From the NCBI GenBank assembly GCA_012799115.1, contig JAAZLY010000292.1, forward strand, positions 1 through 5,257: a stretch of 5,257 nt of DNA, read 5' to 3'. A program made the translations under genes and the position numbers. Below the pieces are notes generated by a model, which saw nothing but the letters and a program-made list of their open reading frames with translations, had not been told where the DNA came from and made no database searches. Positions 1 through 4,835 of the stretch are shown here, one piece after another. The first letter of the stretch is position 1. Each line of letters begins with the position of its first letter. The stretch comes from Bacillota bacterium (GTDB taxonomy: Bacteria; Bacillota; Limnochordia; Darwinibacteriales; Darwinibacteriaceae).

Positions 1-1
1 C

Positions 2-52
2 TTACGGGCGGTACAGGCGTTGTACCGGGAATTTAAACTCGATCGTATTTAG
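2..52 (+). CDS. dapG: Aspartokinase C-terminal end (partial, 5' end outside window)
   Basis: Reading from base 2 gives LRAVQALYREFKLDRI followed by a TAG stop at 50-52. A tail of the type 'AV-ALH-EF-LD' is typical of the second ACT domain end of Bacillota aspartokinases, which phosphorylate aspartate at the head of the lysine/diaminopimelate pathway. The position directly before dapA matches B. subtilis, where dapG precedes dapA. The stop codon overlaps the dapA Shine-Dalgarno site (AGGAGG, 51-56), so the two genes are almost certainly co-transcribed and probably translationally coupled. Only 16 codons are visible, so identity rests on the tail similarity plus context. The other forward frame through this stretch stops earlier, at 34-36, and looks less protein-like. 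Confidence 0.6.
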   Translation, partial: LRAVQALYREFKLDRI

Positions 53-56
53 GAGG
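51..56 (+). promoter_or_regulatory. dapA ribosome binding site overlapping upstream stop
   Basis: A perfect AGGAGG lies nine bases before the dapA ATG and shares its first two bases with the TAG stop of the upstream reading frame. This fixes the dapA start at 66 and suggests that ribosomes finishing the upstream gene can reinitiate on dapA. Confidence 0.85.
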
Positions 57-65
57 TTTCAACCG

Positions 66-947
66 ATGAAGTCAGGTCAACTTTTCACGGCGATGATCAC
101 ACCAATGAACAAGGATGGTTCAGTCAACTACAGAGCAGCAGTGGAACTGGCAAGGCGTTTGAGTGAGAATGGGTCGGACGGCGTGGTACTAAGTGGTACA
201 ACAGGCGAGAGCCCTACCCTGAGTTTTGACGAGAAGGTAAAGTTGTTTTCGGAAGTCACAGACGCCCTTGGTGGACAGGTGGAGATTATTGCCGGAACTG
301 GGTCTAACAGCACAGACGACACGATCGCTCTAACCAAGGCTGCAGAGAACGCTGGCGTTGACGGAATTATGCTCGTGACACCCTATTACAACAAACCATC
401 GCAACGGGGATTGTACGAGCATTTTAAGGCAGTTGCTCAGCAGACGTCACTACCCATTATGATTTACAATGTTCCGGGGCGGACAAGTAGTAATATTCTC
501 CCGGAAACGGTAGCGCAGCTCGCCAAGATCGACAACATCGTTGCAATCAAAGAGGCGAGCGGGAATTTAGAGCAAGTGAGTGTTCTCAAGACACTAGTAC
601 CAGAGGACTTCATTATCTATTCTGGTGATGACTCCCTTACCTTGCCGATCTTGGCAGTTGGAGGGGGAGGAGTCGTCAGCGTGGTCAGCCACCTTGTAGG
701 CCGCGAGATTAAGTCAATGATCACAGCCTTTGGCGCTGGTAAGACCGCTGAAGCCACGGAGATTCACTTGCAACTTATGCCCTTGTTCAAAGCGATGTTC
801 TTGACCACGAATCCTGTACCGGTCAAACGTGCCTTAGAGTTTATGGGATTTGAGACTGGTCCGCTCCGTCTCCCCTTGGTCGATCTTACGGAGGAGGAGA
901 CACAGACAATCAGAGAGGTCCTCTCACGCATGGGCTTAGGTTCGTAG
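66..947 (+). CDS. dapA: 4-hydroxy-tetrahydrodipicolinate synthase
   Basis: This cytoplasmic enzyme condenses pyruvate with aspartate semialdehyde, the first step committed to diaminopimelate and lysine (and to dipicolinate in spore formers). The 293-residue product has the usual family length. It carries the whole class I aldolase (beta/alpha)8-barrel signature: GTTGES at 44-49 with T45 and T46, GTGSN at 77-81, VTPYYNKP at 104-111 with Y108, YNVPGRT at 134-140 with Y134 and R139, and the Schiff-base lysine in IKEASG at K162. These correspond to T44, T45, Y107, Y133, R138 and K161 of the E. coli enzyme, shifted by one. The SGDD motif is at 186-189. Two histidines of the E. coli lysine feedback site (H53, H56) are replaced by F54 and K57, so inhibition by lysine is probably weak or absent, as in several Gram-positive enzymes (inference). 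The gene is intact and ends before a strong terminator. Confidence 0.97.
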   Translation: MKSGQLFTAMITPMNKDGSVNYRAAVELARRLSENGSDGVVLSGTTGESPTLSFDEKVKLFSEVTDALGGQVEIIAGTGSNSTDDTIALTKAAENAGVDGIMLVTPYYNKPSQRGLYEHFKAVAQQTSLPIMIYNVPGRTSSNILPETVAQLAKIDNIVAIKEASGNLEQVSVLKTLVPEDFIIYSGDDSLTLPILAVGGGGVVSVVSHLVGREIKSMITAFGAGKTAEATEIHLQLMPLFKAMFLTTNPVPVKRALEFMGFETGPLRLPLVDLTEEETQTIREVLSRMGLGS

Positions 948-964
948 TCTTATCTGGCTATGAT

Positions 965-1013
965 AAACCTCCTACCTGGAGATACTATCCGGGAGGGGGT
1001 TTTCTTTTCTTCT
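965..1013 (+). terminator. Rho-independent terminator of the dapA unit
   Basis: The left arm (965-979, AAACCTCCTACCTGG) pairs with the right arm (989-1002, CCGGGAGGGGGTTT). This gives a 14-bp stem with two G-U pairs and one bulged A at 974, closed by a nine-base loop. The T-rich run TTTTCTTTTCTTCT follows at once from 1000. It lies 18 bases past the dapA stop, and the next promoter begins four bases after it, so it separates the dap transcript from rnj. Confidence 0.93.
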
Positions 1014-1016
1014 GGT

Positions 1017-1045
1017 TTGATTATTTGCGGCACACTGTGTATAAT
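1017..1045 (+). promoter_or_regulatory. Sigma-A type promoter for rnj and downstream genes
   Basis: TTGATT at 1017-1022 matches four of six bases of the -35 consensus. A perfect TATAAT lies at 1040-1045 with the ideal 17-base spacer. Transcription is expected to start seven bases after the -10 box, near A1052. The promoter comes directly after the dapA terminator and gives an rnj leader of about 110 bases. There is no properly placed extended -10 TG. Confidence 0.87.
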
Positions 1046-1051
1046 ATGGGT

Positions 1052-1174
1052 ATGCATGACTTGTTCGGTTTAGTAAAATGCGGCCACCAACATGGGCGGA
1101 AAGGTGGTCACCCTGAATGCTTAATCAAAGAAGTCATAGACAATTGGAGGTGTTTTGTACTGCATGATAGATAA
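1052..1174 (+). CDS. Candidate 40-residue Cys/His small ORF in the rnj leader
   Basis: An ATG at the predicted transcription start opens a 40-codon frame that ends with TAA at 1174, ten bases inside rnj and in another frame. The product starts MHDLFGLVKCGHQHGRKGG and contains C10, H12, H14, H20, C23 and C34, a spacing that could bind a metal ion. No ribosome binding site is possible because the ATG would be at or near the 5' end, so translation would have to be leaderless. I know no family for it. The frame also stays open upstream through the promoter and terminator, so the open length alone is weak evidence. It may be a leader peptide, or chance. Confidence 0.18.
   Translation: MHDLFGLVKCGHQHGRKGGHPECLIKEVIDNWRCFVLHDR
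1082..1109 (+). other. Hairpin in the rnj 5' leader
   Basis: GGCCACC (1082-1088) pairs with GGTGGTC (1103-1109), giving seven base pairs with one G-U and a 14-base purine-rich loop. No T run follows, so it is not a terminator. It lies mid-leader and could affect rnj mRNA stability or translation. It does not match a riboswitch that I recognise. Confidence 0.35.
1146..1152 (+). promoter_or_regulatory. rnj ribosome binding site with two possible starts
   Basis: GGAGGTG is a strong Shine-Dalgarno site. Its distance to the in-frame TTG at 1155 is short and its distance to the ATG at 1164 is long, so spacing does not decide the start. The two products differ by only three residues (MYC added in front). 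Confidence 0.75.
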
Positions 1175-2828
1175 AAATAAAATACGGATACTGCCCTTAG
1201 GTGGACTTGGCGAGATCGGCAAGAACATGACAGTGGTGGAGATCGGCGGGGATCTAGCCATTGTTGACGCCGGTGTAATGTTTCCGGAAGATGATATGCC
1301 AGGTGTTGACTTGGTTATTCCGGACATCACATATTTAGTGGAGAATGCCAGCCGCGTTAAGGGCATCTTCTTGACGCACGGACACGAAGACCATATCGGC
1401 GGCGTGCCGTATGTGTTGCGTCAACTTAATGTGCCTGTTTATGGCACAAAACTGACACTAGCGCTTTTGCGAGTTAAATTGATTGAACATGGCCTTGAGC
1501 GAAGTACTGATCTGATAGAGATCAAGGCTGGAGATAGAACGCGGGTTGGAAGCATTGATGTAGAGTATATCCATGTCAATCACAGCATTGCAGATGTTGT
1601 GGCTTTAGCCTTCCACACGCCTTTAGGGGCAATCGTCCACTGTAGTGACTTCAAGTTCGATCAGACTCCCTACGATGGCAAGGTAGCAGACTTGCATGCC
1701 TTTGCCAATCTAGGTCAAAAGGGAGTTTTGTGTCTGCTTTCTGACTCTACTAACGCGGAACGCCCAGGCTATACAGCTTCGGAGAAAACGATCGGAGAGA
1801 CATTTCGCCACCTTTTCAGTAATGCTGAAGGGAGAATTCTCGTTGCTACGTTTGCTTCGAATATCCACAGGATCCAGCAGATTTTTGATGCTGCCGTGCG
1901 CGAAGGTCGCCATGTGAGTCTAACAGGGAGAAGCATGATTCGAGTGGTGGAAGTCGCCAGTGAGATAGGTTACTTAGATATCCCAGAGGGTGTCCTGGTT
2001 GATCTAGACAAGTTAGACAAACTTCCCAAGGATAAGGCAGTGATTATCACCACTGGAAGCCAGGGAGAACCGATGGCTGCCCTTAGTCGGATGGCTATGG
2101 CAGAACACAACCGGATCTCGATTACTCCAGGTGACACTGTGATCATCTCCGCATCGCCCATTCCGGGAAATGAAAAGGCAGTGGGTCGGATCATCAACCA
2201 ACTGTTCAAAGAAGGGGCCAAAGTAGTGTATGAGCCGCACTTGGGGATTCACACTTCAGGCCATGCCCAACAGGAGGAACTCAAACTTCTATTGAATCTC
2301 TGTAAGCCACGCTATTTCATCCCTATCCACGGTGAACACCGGATGCTTCTTAAACACGCTGAGTTGGCAGAAGCTACAGGCGTTCCTAAGGATAACATTG
2401 TGATTGGTGAGGTTGGTTTGCCAGTAGAATTCACATCACAGGGCGTCTCGGTCAAGGATCGAGTTGTCTCAGGGCAGGTATTTGTTGATGGCCTAGGAGT
2501 TGGTGATGTGGGGAACATCGTTCTGAGAGACAGACGCCAACTTTCCACCGATGGTATTATGATTGTCGTTGTAACGATGAGCCGAAAGACTGGTAAGGTC
2601 GTTGCGGGTCCCGATGTGGTTTCTCGCGGATTTGTGTACGTGCGTGAATCCGAGGCCCTCATGGATGAGGCTAGAGACAAGGCCAAAGAGGCTCTGGACA
2701 GCTGTCTGAGCCAGAACAACACTGACTGGGGTGCCCTCAAGGGTGCCGTCCGTGACAGCCTAAATCGGTATCTGTGGGAGAAAACGAAACGTCGGCCGAT
2801 GATTCTGCCGATTATAATGGAAATCTAG
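1164..2828 (+). CDS. rnj: Ribonuclease J
   Basis: RNase J is a metallo-beta-lactamase/beta-CASP enzyme with 5'-3' exonuclease and endonuclease activity in mRNA decay and rRNA maturation. From the ATG at 1164 the product is 554 residues, the normal family length. Visible are the start LGGLGEIGKN, the zinc motif HGHEDHIGG (H72, H74, D76, H77), H140 in HVNHSIAD, D162 in HCSDFKFD, the beta-CASP region with GSQGEP and SGHAQQEE, H389 in PIHGEHR, and a C-terminal domain of about 100 residues. All metal ligands are present. The locus equals that of B. subtilis rnjB, whose product has a degenerate HGHDEN motif, so this copy looks fully active and more J1-like at the active site. The start is not certain: GGAGGTG at 1146-1152 lies 11 bases before this ATG, while an in-frame TTG at 1155 lies only four bases after GGAGG. 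Family N-termini favour the ATG. Confidence 0.95.
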   Translation: MIDKNKIRILPLGGLGEIGKNMTVVEIGGDLAIVDAGVMFPEDDMPGVDLVIPDITYLVENASRVKGIFLTHGHEDHIGGVPYVLRQLNVPVYGTKLTLALLRVKLIEHGLERSTDLIEIKAGDRTRVGSIDVEYIHVNHSIADVVALAFHTPLGAIVHCSDFKFDQTPYDGKVADLHAFANLGQKGVLCLLSDSTNAERPGYTASEKTIGETFRHLFSNAEGRILVATFASNIHRIQQIFDAAVREGRHVSLTGRSMIRVVEVASEIGYLDIPEGVLVDLDKLDKLPKDKAVIITTGSQGEPMAALSRMAMAEHNRISITPGDTVIISASPIPGNEKAVGRIINQLFKEGAKVVYEPHLGIHTSGHAQQEELKLLLNLCKPRYFIPIHGEHRMLLKHAELAEATGVPKDNIVIGEVGLPVEFTSQGVSVKDRVVSGQVFVDGLGVGDVGNIVLRDRRQLSTDGIMIVVVTMSRKTGKVVAGPDVVSRGFVYVRESEALMDEARDKAKEALDSCLSQNNTDWGALKGAVRDSLNRYLWEKTKRRPMILPIIMEI

Positions 2829-2841
2829 CAGGACAGGGTTT

Positions 2842-2890
2842 AAGCTCCCTCTTTTCGTACCATACTACTTGGTAGGGAAGGAGGGAGCTT
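2842..2890 (+). promoter_or_regulatory. Long hairpin covering the tepA ribosome binding site; possible terminator
   Basis: Bases 2842-2861 pair with 2871-2890 around a nine-base loop. The outer ten pairs are perfect (AAGCTCCCTC with GAGGGAGCTT); the inner ten include two G-U pairs and a single G-G mismatch. The right arm contains the tepA Shine-Dalgarno site AAGGAGG (2878-2884), which is fully paired. TTTTGTGTTG follows, a short T-rich run that already includes the GTG start. It is therefore either a partial intrinsic terminator after rnj, an RNA fold that limits tepA translation, or both. Confidence 0.75.
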
Positions 2891-2892
2891 TT

Positions 2893-3621
2893 GTGTTGGA
2901 GCAATACGAACAAGAAACCCCAGATGATACCGGCGATCAAGACGAGACCACGATGAAGTCCATCAAAGAGCTTGGGCAGATCACAGCGCCCCAGGCCCCT
3001 GATACGGAGGCACAGCCTTTTCACTGCTTAAGCATCATAGGGCAGATTGAGGGGCATATGGTTCTACCCCCGCGCAATAAGACCACAAAGTATGAACATG
3101 TAATTCCGCAGTTGGTGGCCATTGAACAGAATCCCAAGATCAAGGGATTGCTTGTAGTACTCAATACGGTAGGAGGTGATATCGAAGCTGGATTAGCCAT
3201 TGCGGAGATGCTAAAGACGATGGAGACCCCCACCGTTTCTCTGGTTCTGGGTGGAGGTCATTCAATTGGTGCTCCCATTGCGGTGGCGGCGGACTACTCT
3301 CTAATTTCTGAAACAGCCACCATGACGATTCATCCCATTCGCTTAAGTGGTTTGGTGATTGGCGTTCCACAGACGTACGAATACTTGGATAAGATGCAAG
3401 ACCGGGTGATTCGCTTCATTGTTCAACACTCCCGGGTAGAAGTAGAAGTACTCAGAGACATGATGTTTCGAACCGGTGAACTAGTCAGAGATGTGGGTAC
3501 TGTTCTTGTGGGTGAAGAGGCGGTTAAGGTAGGCCTTATCAATGAGGTTGGTGGTTTGGGGACAGCCCTTACTCGTCTATCTCAGATGGTCCGGTCGGCT
3601 GGCGGGGGAGGTGTTCAATGA
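2893..3621 (+). CDS. tepA: ClpP-fold translocation-enhancing protein TepA
   Basis: This is a ClpP/crotonase-fold serine peptidase-like protein of the TepA (YmfB) family, linked in B. subtilis to protein secretion. It has a poorly conserved acidic N-terminus of about 40 residues, then the block GQIEGHMVLPPRNKTTKYEH, LNTVGGDIEAGLAIAEML, GGGHSIGAPIA with the likely nucleophile S124, MTIHPIR with H147, and LVRDVG with a plausible third residue D200, before EEAVKVGLINEVGG. The order and spacing resemble the ClpP Ser-His-Asp triad. There is no signal peptide, so it is probably cytoplasmic or membrane-associated. I chose the GTG at 2893 (242 residues) because AAGGAGG lies eight bases before it; a longer in-frame TTG at 2869 has no ribosome site and falls in the hairpin loop. 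Its last four bases overlap ylzJ. It should be co-transcribed with rnj unless the hairpin stops the polymerase. Confidence 0.93.
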   Translation: MLEQYEQETPDDTGDQDETTMKSIKELGQITAPQAPDTEAQPFHCLSIIGQIEGHMVLPPRNKTTKYEHVIPQLVAIEQNPKIKGLLVVLNTVGGDIEAGLAIAEMLKTMETPTVSLVLGGGHSIGAPIAVAADYSLISETATMTIHPIRLSGLVIGVPQTYEYLDKMQDRVIRFIVQHSRVEVEVLRDMMFRTGELVRDVGTVLVGEEAVKVGLINEVGGLGTALTRLSQMVRSAGGGGVQ

Positions 3622-3839
3622 TGCTCCTATACACTGTACTTCCCGTAGACGATGTCCTTGAAGGGATCGATGCGGTGCCTGAAGCGACTATGATGCTGCG
3701 TCTAGGGGACTTGGATCTGGAGGTTGAAAAATATGAGGGATTTCAAGTAAAGGTCGTTCGAATCCTCAGTACGGATCCGCAGCACTACTTACTTCCACAT
3801 TGCCAACCCGGTTCCATAATTCGCATGACTCAATTCTAA
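3618..3839 (+). CDS. ylzJ: YlzJ-like protein of unknown function
   Basis: The 73-residue product begins MMLLYTVLPVDDVLEG and contains VKVVRILSTDPQHYLLPHCQPGS. Both match the conserved ends of the YlzJ family, a small protein found next to tepA in Bacillota. No function is known. It has no signal peptide, no membrane segment and no cysteine pair (one Cys only). GGAGG at 3607-3611 lies six bases before the first ATG; a second ATG follows directly at 3621 and could also serve. The start overlaps the tepA stop as ATGA, so translation is probably coupled and the two products are likely made in a fixed ratio. A physical or functional link with TepA is inference from this tight and conserved pairing. 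Confidence 0.85.
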   Translation: MMLLYTVLPVDDVLEGIDAVPEATMMLRLGDLDLEVEKYEGFQVKVVRILSTDPQHYLLPHCQPGSIIRMTQF

Positions 3840-3847
3840 GAGTAGGG

Positions 3848-3877
3848 AGATTCTCATAGGTTGTGCTATGAGAATCT
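3848..3877 (+). promoter_or_regulatory. Perfect 12-bp hairpin covering the next start codon; possible terminator
   Basis: AGATTCTCATAG (3848-3859) and CTATGAGAATCT (3866-3877) are perfectly complementary around the loop GTTGTG. TTTCTGTTC follows. The ATG at 3868-3870 of the Na/Pi-family gene lies inside the right arm. The hairpin sits nine bases after the ylzJ stop, a usual place for an intrinsic terminator, although its stem is AT-rich and the T run is broken. As RNA it would hide the start codon. Confidence 0.72.
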
Positions 3878-4812
3878 TTCTGTTCATGGTCCAATTCACC
3901 CTTGGTATGAGTATCTTTATGCTAGCCCTGAAAATGCTAGGAGACACACTTTCTAGCATTCTAGGCTTTCGTTTGCGCGCTCTTTTTACCCGATTCACCT
4001 CCAACAAGATCAACAGTCTTGCAACAGGTCTGGTGGCGACTGCCCTTGTGCAAAGCAGTAGTATCGTGAACTCCACAATGGTCGTCTTGGTCGATAGCGG
4101 CGTCTTGGCGGTACCCCAAGCCCTTGGAGTGATCCTTGGGGCGAACATTGGTACAACGCTTACAGCTCAGATTGTGGCTCTTCCTGTGGAAAGCGCTGCA
4201 ATCCCCCTAGTTCTAGTGGGGCTCGTAGTGATCTACGTCGTAAAACGACCTGCCCTAGGGAAGGCCTGTCTAAGTTTGGGAGCTGTCTTCTTTGGCCTGA
4301 ACTATACTACTGGTGTCCTTGCCCCATTATTGGGACTTCCAGCTGTACAGAAGATCCTGCTTGAGCTCACCGGCACGCCCATTCGAGCATGCGTGGTAGG
4401 AGTGATCTTGACAAGTGTGGTACAATCAAGTGGTGCTGTAACCGGTCTAGTTGTTAGTCTCGCTGGTCGCAACTTGCTCACCCTGTCTGCAGCTGTTGGC
4501 GTAGCTTTGGGGAGTAATGTGGGGACCGTGGTCACAACACTCATGGCCAGTCTCGGTAGGAGTAGGGCCAGTAAGGCTACGGCCTTGGGCGACTTTCTCT
4601 TCAACCTGGTAGGGGTGCTCCTAATCCTTCCGGTTTTCCCGTTTTTCCTGGGATTGGTTGGAAGTCTTTCCATGTACCCCGGTAGACAGGTCGCACATGC
4701 TCATACACTGTTCAATATCATCACTGCGCTAGCTACACTACCTGCCTTGGACAATCTCGCTAAGCTGGCTTGGAGCTGGGCAGGAATCTGGGGCGGAAAC
4801 AAGAATACATAG
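3868..4812 (+). CDS. Na+/phosphate cotransporter family membrane protein (short form)
   Basis: The 314-residue product is very hydrophobic, with about eight membrane segments. It shows the two-fold repeat of the Na/Pi cotransporter (NptA, SLC34-like) family: QSSS at 62-65 followed by GANIGTT at 91-97, then QSSGA at 176-180 followed by GSNVGT at 215-220. A HTLFN motif lies at 269-273, also typical of the family. Such proteins move phosphate with sodium across the inner membrane, but transport direction and substrate are not shown here. The cytoplasmic PhoU-like C-terminal domain found in about 540-residue homologues such as E. coli YjbB is absent, so this is the core-only form. The start is uncertain: the ATG at 3868 has only a weak AGG seven bases upstream and lies in a hairpin. 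In-frame ATGs at 3886 and 3907 have no better site, and a start at 3907 would shorten the first membrane segment. Confidence 0.88.
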   Translation: MRIFLFMVQFTLGMSIFMLALKMLGDTLSSILGFRLRALFTRFTSNKINSLATGLVATALVQSSSIVNSTMVVLVDSGVLAVPQALGVILGANIGTTLTAQIVALPVESAAIPLVLVGLVVIYVVKRPALGKACLSLGAVFFGLNYTTGVLAPLLGLPAVQKILLELTGTPIRACVVGVILTSVVQSSGAVTGLVVSLAGRNLLTLSAAVGVALGSNVGTVVTTLMASLGRSRASKATALGDFLFNLVGVLLILPVFPFFLGLVGSLSMYPGRQVAHAHTLFNIITALATLPALDNLAKLAWSWAGIWGGNKNT

Positions 4813-4822
4813 GGGTACTCGG

Positions 4823-4828
4823 AAGGAG
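4823..4828 (+). promoter_or_regulatory. uppP ribosome binding site
   Basis: AAGGAG lies seven bases before the ATG at 4836 and fixes the uppP start. The 23-base gap after the transporter gene contains no terminator or promoter, so uppP is probably on the same transcript. Confidence 0.8.
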
Positions 4829-4835
4829 TGGGGAT

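Noticed and set aside
9..27. CGGTAC/GTACCG inverted repeat near the window start
   Set aside because: Only six pairs with a seven-base loop, inside the coding end of the aspartokinase, and without a T run. It is probably chance.
1036..1045. Extended -10 element before TATAAT
   Set aside because: The TG at 1036-1037 is one base too far upstream for the TGnTATAAT pattern, so the promoter was called on its -35 and -10 boxes only.
1046..1163. Possible riboswitch or T-box in the rnj leader
   Set aside because: The leader is about 110 bases, with one modest seven-pair hairpin, no T-box sequence, no conserved lysine or other aptamer core that I recognise, and no terminator before rnj.
2312..2740. 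142-codon open frame on the minus strand inside rnj
   Set aside because: It lies fully opposite a strongly conserved gene, has no recognisable motif and a low-complexity Ser/Thr/Pro-rich product typical of an antisense shadow.
3789..4148. 119-codon minus-strand frame across the ylzJ end and transporter start
   Set aside because: The product is Arg/Leu-rich with no family features, and it opposes two recognised genes; it is a shadow of their codon pattern.
4302..4673. 123-codon minus-strand frame opposite the transporter gene
   Set aside because: The Thr/Pro/Arg-rich translation is what a hydrophobic membrane protein gene gives in reverse; no start site or motif supports it.
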